From Marsupella aquatica (taxonomy: Eukaryota; Marchantiophyta): a stretch of DNA of 64,000 nucleotides. The notes beneath the pieces are model-generated. The model had not been told where the DNA came from. It did no database searches and saw only the letters and a list, made by a program, of their open reading frames with translations. Every line of letters begins with the position of its first letter. Position 1 is the stretch's first letter. The position numbers were made by a program, and so were the translations under genes. Positions 42,464-54,418 of the stretch are shown in pieces. The stretch lies in contig OZ316899.1 in the NCBI GenBank assembly GCA_973895155.1, positions 13,144,001-13,208,000 on the forward strand. Reading direction: 5' to 3'.

Positions 42464-43495
42464 ATGCAAGCTATGCACGAGGAGGAGGCAGGGGGACACT
42501 TCGTCCCGGTCACCATGGCTCACAAGATCTTGGATGCAGGTTATTGGTGGCCTACGCTTCATCACGACGTAGCCCATTTCATCCGAGGTTGCGACTTGTG
42601 TCAACGCGCGGGCAAACCCCGCAGATCGAGTAATCATCCTCTTACCTCGATCTTTCCCCTTGCCCCATTTGAGAAATGGGGCATCAATTATATCGGACCA
42701 TTCACCCCGATAACCTGAGGTCGGCGTTGCCGGTACATCCTTCTCGCTATCGACTATTCGACTAAATGGGTAGAGGCGTGGGCAACGGTCAGGGGTGATG
42801 TGGCCACCACCACCAGGTTCCTATACGAACAGATCTTCACCCGTTTTGGACCTCCCTTGGAGTTAGTCAGTGACCGCGGGACTCATTTTTTGAACAAAAG
42901 AGTGGAAAAACTGACTGACCGTTACCTCGTGAAGCACAGGAAGACTACCCCTTACCACCCCAATTGTAACGGACTAGCAAAGTGGGCTAATGGCATCATA
43001 GGAAAAACCCTCAACAAAACCGTAGCCGCCCACAAAACGGACTGGGATGACAAGCTTTTCGCGGCGGTCTATTCGTACAACTTGGCATTTAAGACTACTA
43101 CAAACCATAGTCCGTATTTCTTGGTATTCAGACAACATGCGCTCGTACCCGTCGAGTTCGAGGTCAAGACTCCTCGAGTGAGCATCCGCCATAGGTTACC
43201 AGAGGATGCTAGTTTTTCCGATCAAGCATATAAGATTGATAGTCTAGAAGAGCAGAGATTGTGGGCATTACAACGTGTGGCTGCCAAGCAGAAAGCAACG
43301 AAGAAACAACACGGCAAGGGACTGCGCCAGGTGGACATCGCTACGGGAGATCTCATCATTCTATACGACAGTAGGTACATGTACTTTCCAGGAAAGTTAC
43401 ACACACGTTGGCTGGGACCTTTCATTGTCCAGCAGATGTACCCAAACGGATCCCTCCAGCTATCAACGTACGTCGGTGACCTCTTTCCCAATTGA
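42464..43495 (+). pseudogene. B integrase
   Basis: The N-terminal HHCC zinc site is visible (H...H...CDLCQR). A TGA at 42716 follows WGINYIGP. The core has AIDYSTKW (first Asp) and SDRGTHF (second Asp). The third site reads GLAKWANG where element C has GLTERANG, so the catalytic Glu is replaced by Lys. The C-terminal GPF/Y-type motif is LGPFIV. The product would join element DNA to the genome. The stop and the lost Glu make this copy inactive. Confidence 0.8.
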
Positions 43496-43573
43496 GTTAG
43501 TTACGATCGTGTGAAGAGGTACTTTCACCAGGATGACGAGCGTAATGATGTTTTCGAGGACGCTTCACACTTG

Positions 43574-43585
43574 AGTGGGGAGCTA
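43574..43585 (+). other. B polypurine tract
   Basis: AGTGGGGAGCTA directly before the 3' LTR start TGTGACAC, the expected place for plus-strand priming. The mirror of the same tract flanks LTR-A at 24775. Confidence 0.65.
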
Positions 43586-44530
43586 TGTGACACAGGTAAC
43601 GTGTCACTTAACCAAACGTAGGTCGTAGATTAGGTCTTATACGGTCATTAGGACCGTAGCCGTAGCGTAGAATAGCACAAATAGCCGTCTTTGCCATTAT
43701 GAATAGATTAGGAGTAGGTTAGTTGATCGGATGATTATGAATTAAAGCAGAGGGTTATTACGCTCGACCGCGGTACGGTGGCAGCGGCGGAGTAAAATCC
43801 GTTAGAAGAATCACACTTGGACCGAGACGCCGACTTTTGCTCATCATCAACGACCGGAACGACCTTGCCCACTCACGCTCGAAGCTCACCCTGGCACCTC
43901 CATAAGAGCGGATTCGATGACGCTGCTGGCCATTTGCTCATTTCTACCTTTCGGAATTCGCGGACGCGGCCATTCTCTTGCCTTCTTGCTCGAATCAAGC
44001 TGACCTTTACAAGGAGATCATCGAGGGATAAGAGCGGGTTGTGGTGAGATTTAGTTAGGGTGAGGAAGGCCTCCACTAGTAAGCGGACCAAACAGCGGGA
44101 ACGCGGACTCAATGAACCAGACTACAAAGGTTAGTATGACCCTTACAGCCTTGGGATTCTGGACCTTGTTTGGCGAGGTAGGTGCTAAGTTCTCCGAGAC
44201 TTACTGGTACTCTTGTCCCGAGAAAGCCACAAAAGAAGATATGCAAAGTTGGTGGCCAAGGTAGCGCAGGTTAACTGCGAGAAGACAACTATCACCAGGG
44301 ATTCCAGCTACAACGAGCTACGGGACTACATCACCGAGCTATATCTCAGCGAGGAAGGGCTAAGATTGGTAGCAAAGGCGATTCTTGAAGTCCCCGCAAA
44401 GTTCTTTAGGCTCAAGGGCAGCCAGCGGCTTACTCAAGCGGAGTTTGACAAGATCCCGGGGTACCTAGACCAGCAGATCGCAGCCAAAAAGCGCCAAGAA
44501 GACATCAGCAGACAACGGGAAGCGGCGCGT
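43586..44530 (+). repeat. B 3' LTR, part before element G
   Basis: Matches 29578-30513 of the 5' LTR. It carries the ORF0 frame from 44213 to the point where G is inserted. The final GCGT (44527-44530) is the target duplication of G. Confidence 0.85.
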
Positions 44531-45281
44531 TGTCGCGAGGACTTAAAGTTAGGGGCTCCTCGGGAAAACTACGCTTTTCTGGCATCGAGACAGGTGACAA
44601 GCACTTTTTGGAGCGAACTCTCACTCCTTTATATTTTTTACTTTTCTCACAAAGGTTACAATAGGTGCCCTCGAGTAAGCTTGCCCGCAAGAGTTTGGTA
44701 GCTGGCCCTACGGCGGGCCGCTACCTCTAACTTGTCGGGTAGAACTCCTCGAGTGACTAACTACTCAAAATCTGACGGAAAAACTATCCTCCTTAGCTCA
44801 CAAAACCAAAAACTCGACTAGCTACTCCACTAGTCTAAAACAGCTCGCACGGAACTCGGGCCTGGACCAACGAGGCTCCAAACTCGAGAAATCCTTGCCT
44901 GGATTGACGACTCACTCAGAACTCCAAAACCGTCGCACAACAGTCAAGTTCCGCAGAACCGAGCGAAACTCACAGAACGCAACTCAACAGATCTCAATAG
45001 ACAACCGCCAACCTCAATGAGCTGAGGCTCAAGTCTTAAGTAGCATCAGAAACCCAACCATCCAGCCTGAGCCAGCTGCCAGCAGCGAGGCTCATCCAAA
45101 CTCCAAGCTTGGTGACTCACCCAAACACCAAACCTAGTGACGACGAGTCACCCAATCACCAAACCTCAATCCAACCAACCAAGCAGCCCCTCCGCGTCAG
45201 CATGCACGCAACCCAACCGGGAGGCCTCGCCCATCATCCCCTATAAAAGCCATTCCTGAGCCGAAATCTTTTGGCACGACA
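44531..45281 (-). repeat. G 3' LTR
   Basis: 751 bp, matching 51189-51942. A TATA-like AAATATAAAGG in the coding direction lies at 44627-44638. The other strand has TATAAAAG at 45242-45249. Confidence 0.85.
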
Positions 45282-45293
45282 TCCTCCCCCAGT
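45282..45293 (-). other. G polypurine tract
   Basis: The minus strand reads ACTGGGGGAGGA immediately before the 3' LTR. Confidence 0.65.
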
Positions 45294-45326
45294 AAACCTG
45301 AGCAGCCTCCGGTCTGCTCCAATCCA

Positions 45327-46672
45327 TCAGATTTCCTCTAAATCTGAGTCTGAACTCGAGCCATGCGCCTGGACCACTTCCTCCTCAAGAAACTCAAACC
45401 CAAAGCCTTCAGACTCGGCCTTAGGCACTCCACTTTCCAGAAACTCAAAGTCCAACTCATCCAAATTAGAACCAGTCAAGCCACTTTTGAAACTCAAGTC
45501 CAACGGATGCGCCTGGACCAGTGCCTCATCTTCAAATTCACTCAAGTTGGAACTTGAGTCCATTCCCTTCTCGGTCCTCCTCTTGAAGATCTTCACCCTT
45601 TTCCTTGCGTAAGGTACTTGGTGAACTGTTCCATCCAACTCCCGAATAGTGTAGGTCGCATTCGCATGAACAGCAACCACCACATACGGACCTTGCCACC
45701 TCCAAGCAAACTTGTTTCGGCTCAAGTGTTGCTCGTCCAACTTACTTTCATAAACCAGAACCCAATCCCCTTCCTTAACCAAGACAGGCCTCAACCGATG
45801 AGTCCTGTCGAACCTGCCCTTGTTCCTTAATCTCGCCATCTTCAATTGCTTCCGAGCCACCTCAATCTTTGCGGGTAACAAGTTGAAGTGTTCGATCCTT
45901 CGAGCCAGCAACTCCTCTCTCAAAACTTCATCTTTCCATCCAATCAGTTGCCAGCTGCAAACATCTTCCTCGAGTGGCATCATCGGCAAGTGCCCAGTAA
46001 GTAGCTCAGCCGGAACGTATCCAGTCATTGAGCTACAAGTCATCCGATCCGCTAACAGAGCAAGTAGAAGGAGACTCCACCACCTGCCCAAGTCCCCATC
46101 ACAAGCCTTAGCCAAAGCACCCACAATCTAGATGTGCCCCCTTTCAGATTTCTTATTGCCTTCCAGATTGTAACTCGAAGTCAGCTTCAGTTTGATGCAA
46201 TATTGGTCGAAAAACTCTTGCGCTTCCTTGGAGCTGAGCTCTCCCCTATCAGCTCTGATCCTTGTAAAGCACCCATGCCTTGCAATGATATCCTCAAGTA
46301 TGAACTGGCAAACGGCAGCAGTAGTGTTCGAAACCAACGCTCTCCCTTCCACATAAGAAGACAAGTCTTCTCTCGCCAAAACCAAGTATCTCGCCCCATT
46401 TCTCTCTCTCGGCATGTACACTACATCAACAGCCCATTGAAAGTGTAGAGCCACGGGGTAAGTCGGAACCAATCCATCCCTATTTCGGATCCTCGAGTAA
46501 AACTGGCAAATCTCGCAAGTCTCGACATAGTCTCAAACGGCCAAGTATAAACCTGGCCACCAGTACAGCTTCCGAACCCTCTTGTAAGTCGAATGCACCC
46601 CTTTGTGCCCAGCCATATCAGCATCATGGCTCTCTTTGAGAATTCGGTCTTTCTCATCCTTAGTATCCACAA
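45327..46672 (-). pseudogene. G integrase
   Basis: The zinc-site region (46672 down) is frame-shifted. The core frame 46472-46128 has AVDVVYMP, RADRGELSS and a Glu in SERGH. A TAG at 46125-46127 separates it from the C-terminal frame 46124-45327, which has WVLVYESKLD, WRWQGPYVV and an acidic Ser/Asp-rich tail. The product would insert the element DNA. It is broken here. Confidence 0.7.
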
Positions 46673-46676
46673 TCCT

Positions 46677-47363
46677 CTACAACAACTGACTTGGGTCCTT
46701 ATGCCTTCGCCATAAGTAGCCCTCCCTCAATAGGAACTTGTAAGATCTCTTTCGGATCTTGACAAACTTTTGATAACTCCACTCTGGTTGCTTCTCCAAA
46801 GTGCTAATGTAACGCCCAATATCCAGCAACTCTCCCGAGTAGAGTTCTTCCTTGAACTCTAGACTTCCAACACTTTCGGTTCCGGTCACCTCGCCAACTC
46901 TCTTTGCTACCTCATTTCCGAATCTCGCCCTTGACAGCATGTCGGCAACCGGATTATCCTTTCCCGCAATGTGACTTAGCTCAGGGTTGAACATCCAAAT
47001 GAAAGCGATCCACCTGAGCATCGCTATGTCAGGCGTGTCACAATTTGCAATCATCCCCAGCAGCGATTGGCAATCAGTCTCAACCACCACCGGCGCCCCA
47101 ATCAAATAGTTCCTCTCTTGATGGAGTGCCACCTTGGCACCCCAAAGCTCCCTCTTAACTTGGGCATATCTCCTTTGCCTTTCCGTAATTTTTTTTGCCC
47201 CAAATCTGATCACATACCTTTCCCCATTCTCGTCATCTTGCCCAACAGCCCACCCGGCTGCGAACGGACTCACATCAACAGTCATGATCAGTGGTCGCCC
47301 GCTCTCATAGTCTGCAGCTCGGAGAACTGGCGGGCTCATGAGAGCGCTCTTAAGTTTAGCCAT
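46677..47363 (-). pseudogene. G RNase H region
   Basis: The frame carries TVDVSPFAAGWAVGQ, KRELWGAK, VVETDCQSL and AGKDNPVADMLSR, giving the acidic residues of a Ty3 RNase H. It is out of frame with the RT parts 48768-47650 and 47695-47336. Confidence 0.75.
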
Positions 47364-48768
47364 TGCTTCACTATGCTCGAGTAGCCATCTCCACTTAACC
47401 TTTTCCTCAACAGCTCATAGAGCGGGTCTGCCAGGTGCGAGAAGTGAGGGATCCAGATCTTGTAAAAGACACAAGCACCCAGAAACCTTTGAACTTCCGG
47501 CACCAATTCATAATCCTTTATCTCGCTAATAGCTCTCACCTTATCCATGTTCGGCTTCCTTCCATAAGATCCGCACATTTGCCCAATGACTTTCACCTCT
47601 TTCATCTTGAATTCAGACTTCTCCCCCGAAAGAGTGACTCCCACATCAATCAGCTTCTCGAGAACCGCCTTAACATCCGCAATGTGATCCCACACAAACT
47701 GCGGATCCCATCACTCCTCAAGGTCTCATCCTTCCCTTCAGCCAAGCACCCCTTTATCGGGACATCATCAATGAACGGTCTCACTTTTTCCGGAATGAAT
47801 GGCTCCAAGATTTTACTCATCGCATTTTGCATGTGGGCAATTGAGTTCGTCGCCCCTTGGGGAAGAGTGCACATCCTCAAGAGGCCCAGCGGGGTCCTCA
47901 TAGTCGTAATGTCTCGGCTCTCTTGCGCCAACTGGAACTGGTCGTAACCCAAAAACAAATCACCCATGGAGTAGATCACCCTTCCAACGAACTCCTCCGC
48001 AAACTCATCCACGAGTGGTCCAACTCCCACATTCCTGATGGTCACCTTGTTTGGAGGTTGCATATCTTGAATGAACCTCAAGTTTCCATTCTTCTTTCTC
48101 ACTGTAAACCATCTATTTGAGTAGGGAGCATCAGACCTCTCGAGAATCCTAGCACTCAGCTTCTCCTTAAGCAGTTCTGCAAGCTTTGGAGCTAAAGCCC
48201 GCGGAACCAAAATCGGTTTCAGATCCCACGGAACATGAGGGACAGTAAAGATGACCATCGGTATCACCTTACTTGGATCCACACAACCAATCTCCTCAAT
48301 CAAAAACGAGAATGCCTTGCCATGCTCCATTATCATCTTTCGAAATGCCACTTGCTCCACTTCCATAAGTAACCTATCTGAACCAATCTTAAGCTTCGCC
48401 AAACTCTCTTGAGTAAACTTATGCCCTATCCGATCAGTTGGCCTCAGCCTTGGTTCCAATCTTGCTCGATCCATGACCTCCATCGCATCGTCCGGCAAAG
48501 GTATCGTCGCCGGCCTCACCTTCTTGTCGACCATCTTGTACTTGGTACTCGAGTATACAAGCACGGCCATAGACGAGTACTGCCTTTCCAACTCCTTCTC
48601 CAGCTTGTCCCTTCCCAAGTTAGACTCCGCACATTCGAGTGGCTCTTCCTCTCCATTATCCATCGTGTTTTCCCCTTCACAAGGAGCTAAGAAACGTGAG
48701 CACTCCGCCGATCCACTCTTTTCAGCGAAGTGCCAAGTCATTTTCCGGACCTGGACCAGAGTCAGCAC
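47336..48768 (-). pseudogene. G reverse transcriptase
   Basis: The frame 48768-47650 contains SDAPYSNRWFTVRKKNGNLR, SMGDLFLGYDQF, LPQGATNS and the active-site region FIDDVPIKG. After a shift near 47695 the frame 47695-47336 continues with the thumb region (VQRFLGACVFYKIWIPHFS). The level of similarity to B and C is low, so G is a different lineage. Confidence 0.75.
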
Positions 48769-49174
48769 TCTCAGTCCTCAACCCTTTCCTATTCCTCTCG
48801 TTTCCAGGTAAAACAACCGGAAATTGAACGACCTCTTTCCCATCTTTGCTCCAAACCTTCACCATGAAGGTAGTATCATCTAGAACCTTCGTCTCCATCC
48901 TCCATTCAGTGATGAACGGCATGCCCAGTATCACCGGAAATGACAAGTGCTCATGAACAAAAATGTTACAAGCCTGCTTGACATCCCCAAACTTCACCAT
49001 CACATTCAGACATCCGCCCCAAAGATAGTCCTTCATTGAACTCATCGAGTTCACACTCCAAAGCAACTCATTGTCCACCGGCCAATTCCCCTTTTGAAAC
49101 ACCATTGGATCCATCAAGTTGATCTCCGAGCTAGTATCAATGAGCGCCCGCACCTTGCCTTCCATTCCTTCCAA
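48722..49174 (-). pseudogene. G protease
   Basis: The frame has VRALIDTSSEINLMD, the place of the retropepsin active site. The usual DTG/DSG triad reads DTS, so the conserved Gly is missing. Further on it has PFITEWRMETKVLDD. It overlaps the start of the RT frame by 47 bp. Confidence 0.6.
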
Positions 49175-49216
49175 CTGGCACTCGCTTTCCGGACTTGCTC
49201 GAGCCCAGTATCCATC

Positions 49217-50440
49217 TCAGTAAGCATAACTATTTCCTTTCATTGAGCTCATGACATGAATGGTCCTCGACTGCGCGGTAATGCTTTCCCGTTCTCCCCC
49301 TTCGGTCGGGTCCCTGTTTGCCACAGACTTAGCTTCACTTCCGGTTCCCATGAGCTCCTCTTTTGCATCGAAGAACTCATCGTCCAAGTTCATGAGCTCC
49401 TCTTCAAGGGACTTGACCCTCTTTGGTTCCCCCAAGTCTGACTCTTCGGGGCCGACAAGCTTACTACTTGAACCCATGGACGCCCCAGCAGTGTAAGTTC
49501 GGAAACTCCCAATTTCTGTCTCGCCAGCCTCCCCCATCAAGGTGTGAGGGCCCTCTTTGTAAATCCATTTCCTCTTGGATCTCTCCAAGATCGCTTCCTG
49601 GATCTCCCGCCTCATAATGCCAAAGAACTCGGCGTTGGTAAACCCTTGAGCCTGTTGGCTCCAGAACCTCTCAGCTACAACCTCCGGGTACATGGCCTGG
49701 TCCACGTCCCTGCCAAGCACCCAGCCCGGGTCCTTCCTGATTGGTTTCCCTTTTTCCGGCTCTTTCTCGCTCATTTCCTCTTCTTTGAACCTAACCCTCC
49801 TTTCCTTGTCTCAAGTATCCCGCCTCTCTCGTTCCCCTGATTGAGACGGAGTGTCATCCTTGTCGGTTTTCTTCCTTTTTGACTTGACCGAGGCATCCCA
49901 ACTAGCCCCAACCTCAACCGTTATCGCATTGATCAGCACCGGGTCACTCCATCCGGATCTCTCTCGCACCAGATCCGCCAAGCGCTTGTAAACCCTGTCC
50001 GTTTTTGTCACGGGGCCATCCAACTCCACATTGTAAACATTCTCTTCCAGGTGCAAAGAGGACGCCTCTTTGACTTGCTTCCCAGTTCGCTTCTCAGCCA
50101 AAGCCTTCATGCCTCCCTTGTTGGAGTTGAATGGAATCGGCTCCTCAGTGTCGGCAAACAATATCTTTTTCTGACCAACTTCACCGACGAACTTGATCAG
50201 CCCTTTATCCGCAACTTCCCTCAGGTCCAGGCACTCCCGTTTGTCATGCTCTTTGCTGTCGCACCACATGCATGGCCAACTTTGCATCTCTCGCTTCCTC
50301 TCGGGAGCACTCGCAACCCTCGGTTTTGGATTCTTGACCGCATGTGCTGCCAAGATCTTCAGGTTCTGCATCATTTCCGCAAGATCATCCACCGATGGCT
50401 TGATCTCATCCTTTGCTGGTTCTCGCTTCCCTTTCCTCAA
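49217..50440 (-). pseudogene. G gag, C-terminal part with zinc knuckle
   Basis: Two frames, 50440-49811 and 49774-49217, carry the region after the capsid. The first has the CCHC knuckle CMWCDSKEHDKREC near 50270. The second is acidic and includes a segment rich in Glu and Asp. A stop near 49811 separates them. The product would bind the element RNA. Confidence 0.6.
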
Positions 50441-50491
50441 TATCGGTTCTGGTGGCCTTAGGTCGAGAGTGGTAGCCTCCTTGTCTAGCTC

Positions 50492-51013
50492 TCACCGCCG
50501 GTGTCGATTGCTCACTTTCAATACTACTTTCTCAACTTGGTTCCAGTCGTTAGACAAGGTAACTCTCGAAGGTTCCAGCAGCTCCATCGTGTTCTCAAGC
50601 TCCTCTCGAAGGTCCTCATCGGCTGCCCTCAAGAAGAGCGTCGAGCGCTGCAACTCGATGATTCCCACATCCTGCTTCGGTAACTGAGACACCCTTCTCT
50701 TGAACTCCCTTAGGAGCTCTTGTGGCCCCTTCAGCTTCTTGTTCCTGTCATTCACCCAATCCAAGAAGGTAGCCTGCGTGACCTGATCAGCATCCTCCGC
50801 TTGGAACTCCTCTTTCATCTTCTGGTCGAAGTCATCCCAGCCCTCAACTGACTCAACGATGGTCCGCACCGTCAAACTCAACTCCTTCTCAACCAGCACC
50901 ATGAACTCTTTCACGGCTGTCCCTTTGTCTAACTTGTAGACAGTTGCTTCTGTCAAGTAAGACTTAAGGTAGCTTGTCACATTTCTCCCATCAAACTGCC
51001 CATTCTCCTTCAA
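50492..51013 (-). pseudogene. G gag, N-terminal part
   Basis: A 173-residue frame with VTSYLKSYLTEATVYKLDKG and WDDFDQKMKEEFQ, a gag-like helical region, ends at a stop before the knuckle part. It lies about 170 bp inside the 5' LTR. Confidence 0.6.
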
Positions 51014-51170
51014 AACCTCTTGGAGACACCGAGTAGTTCTATTTGCTTCCCTGTTCGCCCTTTCCGACTCAAGCTCTTCCTTCCTTATGGTCTCATCATC
51101 AACATGATGATGCTTGATATCCGATTGACTTTGTCATAGTCACCCATCTCATCCAATCACCCCAAGGAAT

Positions 51171-51188
51171 CCCCAGTATGGTCGCCAA
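51171..51188 (-). other. G primer-binding site
   Basis: Directly inside the 5' LTR the minus strand reads TTGGCGACCATACTGGGG. The TGG start and position fit a primer-binding site. The matching tRNA is not identified. Confidence 0.55.
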
Positions 51189-51942
51189 TGTTGCGAGGAC
51201 TTAAAGTTAGGGCCTCCTTGGGCAAACTACGCATTTCTGGCTGCGATCGGGACAGGTGACAAGCACTTTTCGGAGCAAACTCTCACTCCTTTATATTTTT
51301 TACTTTTCTCACAAAAGGTTACAATAGGTGCCCTCGAGTAAGCTTGCCTGCAAGAGTCTGGTAGCTGGCCCTACGGCAGGCCGCTACCTCTAACTTGTCG
51401 GGTAGAACTCCTCGAGTGACTAACTACTCAAAATCTGACGGAAAAACTATCCTCCTTAGCTCACAAAACCAAAAACTTGACTAGCTACTCCACTAGTCTA
51501 AAACAGCTCGCACGAAACTCCAGCCTGGACCAACGAGGCTCCAAACTCAAGAAATCCTTGCCTGGATTGACGACTCACTCAGAACTCCAAAACCGCCGCA
51601 CAACAGTCGAGTTCTGAAGAATAGAGCGGAACTCACAGAACGCAACTCAACAGATCTCAATGGACAGCCGCCAACCTCAATGAGCCAAGGCTCAAGTCTT
51701 AAGTAGCATCAGAAACCCAACCATCCAGCCTGAGCCAACTGCCAGGAGCGAGGCTCATCCAAACTCCAAGCCTGGTGAGTCACCCAAACACCAAACCTGG
51801 TGACGACGAGTCACCAATCACCAAACCTCAATCCAACCAACCAAGCATCCCCTTAAGTTAGCATGCACGCAACCCAACCGGGAGGCCTCGCCCATCATCC
51901 CCTATAAAAGCCATTCTTGAGCCAAAATCTTTCGGGACGACA
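51189..51942 (-). repeat. G 5' LTR
   Basis: 754 bp. A TATA-like AAAATATAAAGG in the coding direction lies at 51288-51299. On the opposite strand TATAAAAG at 51903-51910 points out of the element. Confidence 0.85.
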
Positions 51943-51946
51943 GCGT

Positions 51947-54402
51947 AATCTTACGTTCCTCGGGGAAAGCTCCAATGCCTTTAACTGGGATATGGCTACA
52001 CCGACACCACCAGCCCCTCAGCCGATGACCGCCGGCGTACCCCCGAACCAGTCCCAAGTCCGTCCTGTGAACAACACCGAGTGTTCTTTGGGTTCAGAGC
52101 AAGTTAGTCCGCATCTCGAGTAGCGTTCTCGTAAGCGGGCAAGGACGACACCGGCCCCCGAATCGACAACGCAAACCAACGCCGCTCCTGCACCTGCCCT
52201 GGGTAACCCCTGGCCAACCAGGCCCGACGGCCCCCGGATAATCCAAAGTCTAACTTATTACAGGTAATCCGCATCCCCAAGGTAGTCTTGATTGCAATCA
52301 AGAAACTTGACCACGCGGACTACCTCAAGGAGCATCATACGACGGAAGTCATATCGCCATCATCCTCGCCTGGTACAAGGCACGGCGGGAGGCCAGAGGA
52401 AAGAATATGGCCACCTCAGCCCCGACTAATGTCACCCCCGCTCCAAGGGAGGCATCCCCAAGTGAGCGGACTACCGTGCCTCGGCCAAACCCCGAGCCGG
52501 AGGCCCCGACTAGTACTCTGTCACCCCCTCCTGCTGAAATTCCGCTGCCCCCTTCCATCGAGCCTCCACTACCCGTAGTACAACCACCCCAATCCCTCCA
52601 CCACCTGAAGAAACCTTTCCTTCCCCAGTGCAGACTATAGAGGAGCTCACCACCCCGCTCGAGGAACCATCGGTACCCGAGAGGATGGAGGACTACCAAG
52701 TAGCCCCGGGGATCATGGCCTACGACCTGGTCCTGAAGTTTAGTCAGACTCTGTCAGGGGAGCTGGCGACGTACATCGGACAACAATTCTCGGCGTACTT
52801 TCAACCAGCCTTCTTCATGTTAGAGCACCAACCACGGATCGTAAGCCGCTTGGAAGAAGAACTCATGGCAAAGGGGAATGAGATCGAGCGCCTCCAAATG
52901 CTGGTAGAACACCTCGAGGAGGAGGCCACTACCTGCCGTGAGGAGTTAGTCCGCACCGTCGAACAGCGGGACGGACTAACCCAGGAGTTGAGCAAGGCGC
53001 AAGTGGATCTCAAGAAGCTGGACAACACCGTGCTTCAATTGCGCTCGGAATCCTTGGCTCGGGTTACCAGCTTGACCGACCTCAACAACCAATTCCTACA
53101 AGCAGCTCAGCAGGTGGCTAGTCTCTCCACCAAACGGGATAAATTGCTGGCGCAAGACCAGACCCATCGTGACTCCATTGACCAGCTCAACCTGGAGGTA
53201 GCACGGCTCCAGATCAAGGTCAATGAAGCTGCAAACAAGGCGAAGGAGGCTCTGCGGGACAACAAGGCCTTGCAGGACCGCATTACCCTGCTCGTCCTCC
53301 AGCGGGGACTTGGGCCCACCTCTGATCAAGGCCGCTCGAGGTCTCGCCCCGACAAGGGGACAAACCCTGGTCCAACCATGGCTCGCACGTAAGAGGTGGT
53401 TAGCAAAGGGTGGAAGCAGGTGCCGCGCAAGGCGGTTCAGTCAACGGCATCTTTTGGTTAGGCGTAAAGACAGAATAGTTGTCATTAGGCGCCGATTAGC
53501 GACACAGTAGGAAGAATTAGGACCGGATCAGTTAGGATCAGCCAACGTAGGATAGAGTCCATCAACGGACTAGATTTTGGTTAGTAGACTTAGCTGCTGC
53601 CATTCCGGTCAGCGCCCTTGTCGTCGACGGTCAACCGGTCAGAGGAGTGCGGCTAGCTAGTCAGAGGGTAGTTAGTCAGTAGGCATTACCCCAGAAGGTA
53701 GTATCTTCCGGTTCCTTTCCGCAACCGTAGATAGTATTTAGGCTTCCCTTTCCGCTGTGGGAAAAGGGGAGAAGGCTTAGTTATCTCAGCATAAGAAAAG
53801 GCGAGGCACGGGGAGTCCCGGCCTGAGCAGGGTCAGAGCGCACCAAGGAGTGAGAGCCAGAGTCGAGCTTGTTGGGCAAGTGCGGGGCGGGGCCTCGTAG
53901 AGATTGGGCATCGACTGCCGTTGGGCCTGCTGACCCCCTTAGAAGTCAAGTCAACTATGTAAACTGATTCTTCGTTGAGTAAATGTAGTCTTTTCCCTCT
54001 AATGTTTCCGCGAGTAACTGGTGTTGTGTGTATGCTTTGTCTGGGCAAAGGCGCCATTTCAAGGGATGTACCGGGTGCGGACTAATGGTAGGGATTGCCA
54101 CCCATTGCATGTCACAAGGTTCTGTCGCGTCGATGGCTTGAAAGCCCCAAGCCGGGAGTTAGTCCGAGTCACTAACTGTGGGAATATTCCAGCGGTGGGA
54201 ATATTCTAGCGGTGGAAAACAAATATACCTATGACTAGTACAAGTTGCGTGAGTGTTATACCAGTAAGTATATTGCCTTAGCCCGACTTAGGGCCAATCG
54301 AGGCCACTACACACCTCCTTGCCCAAACCCTCACCCCTACTGGTGGTCAAGGTCGCCCCATGGAGCTAAACTGGATTTAAGGCCCGGGTTAGGGGCGCGA
54401 CA
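51947..54402 (+). repeat. B 3' LTR, part after element G
   Basis: 51947-52323 matches 30517-30895. The sequence then jumps, through about 20 bp that include CTCAAGGAGCAT (also at 34996), to the equivalent of 35483 and follows the 5' LTR to its end. About 4.6 kb of the LTR, with all of ORF1, is therefore missing here. Confidence 0.8.
52403..53392 (+). pseudogene. ORF2 copy in the B 3' LTR, 5'-truncated
   Basis: Corresponds to the Pro-rich linker and coiled coil of ORF2. A missing C near 52590 shifts the frame. The second part (52628-53392) is open for 254 codons and ends 29 codons beyond the point of the TAG in the 5' copy. Confidence 0.5.
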
Positions 54403-54418
54403 CCGTCCCAACAAGGTC
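54403..54418 (-). pseudogene. D, 5' end of the exon split by element B
   Basis: The sixteen bases after the acceptor TTTTTACCTTTCCACAAG (minus strand) continue in frame into 29577-28896 once B is ignored. CCGTC at 54403-54407 is the target duplication. Confidence 0.45.

Larger units (their letters stand above)
44531..51942 (-). mobile_element. Element G, minus-strand Ty3/gypsy retrotransposon inside the B 3' LTR
   Basis: The two LTRs are 44531-45281 and 51189-51942, with TGT..ACA ends and a GCGT duplication at 44527-44530 and 51943-51946. The uninterrupted site is seen in the 5' LTR of B near 30513. On the minus strand the order is gag, protease, RT, RNase H, integrase, which is the Ty3/gypsy order. 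The coding regions contain stops and shifts. Confidence 0.9.
29578..54402 (+). mobile_element. Element B, Ty3/gypsy retrotransposon with giant protein-coding LTRs
   Basis: The outer ends are TGTGACATGG (29578) and GCGCGACA (54402), flanked by the 5-bp duplication CCGTC (29573-29577 and 54403-54407). The layout is 5' LTR 29578-37528, gag-protease-RT-RNase H-integrase 37667-43495, polypurine tract, then a 3' LTR 43586-54402 that is deleted internally and split by element G. The gene order places it in Ty3/gypsy. Multiple stops and shifts in gag-pol show it can no longer move by its own products. Confidence 0.85.
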
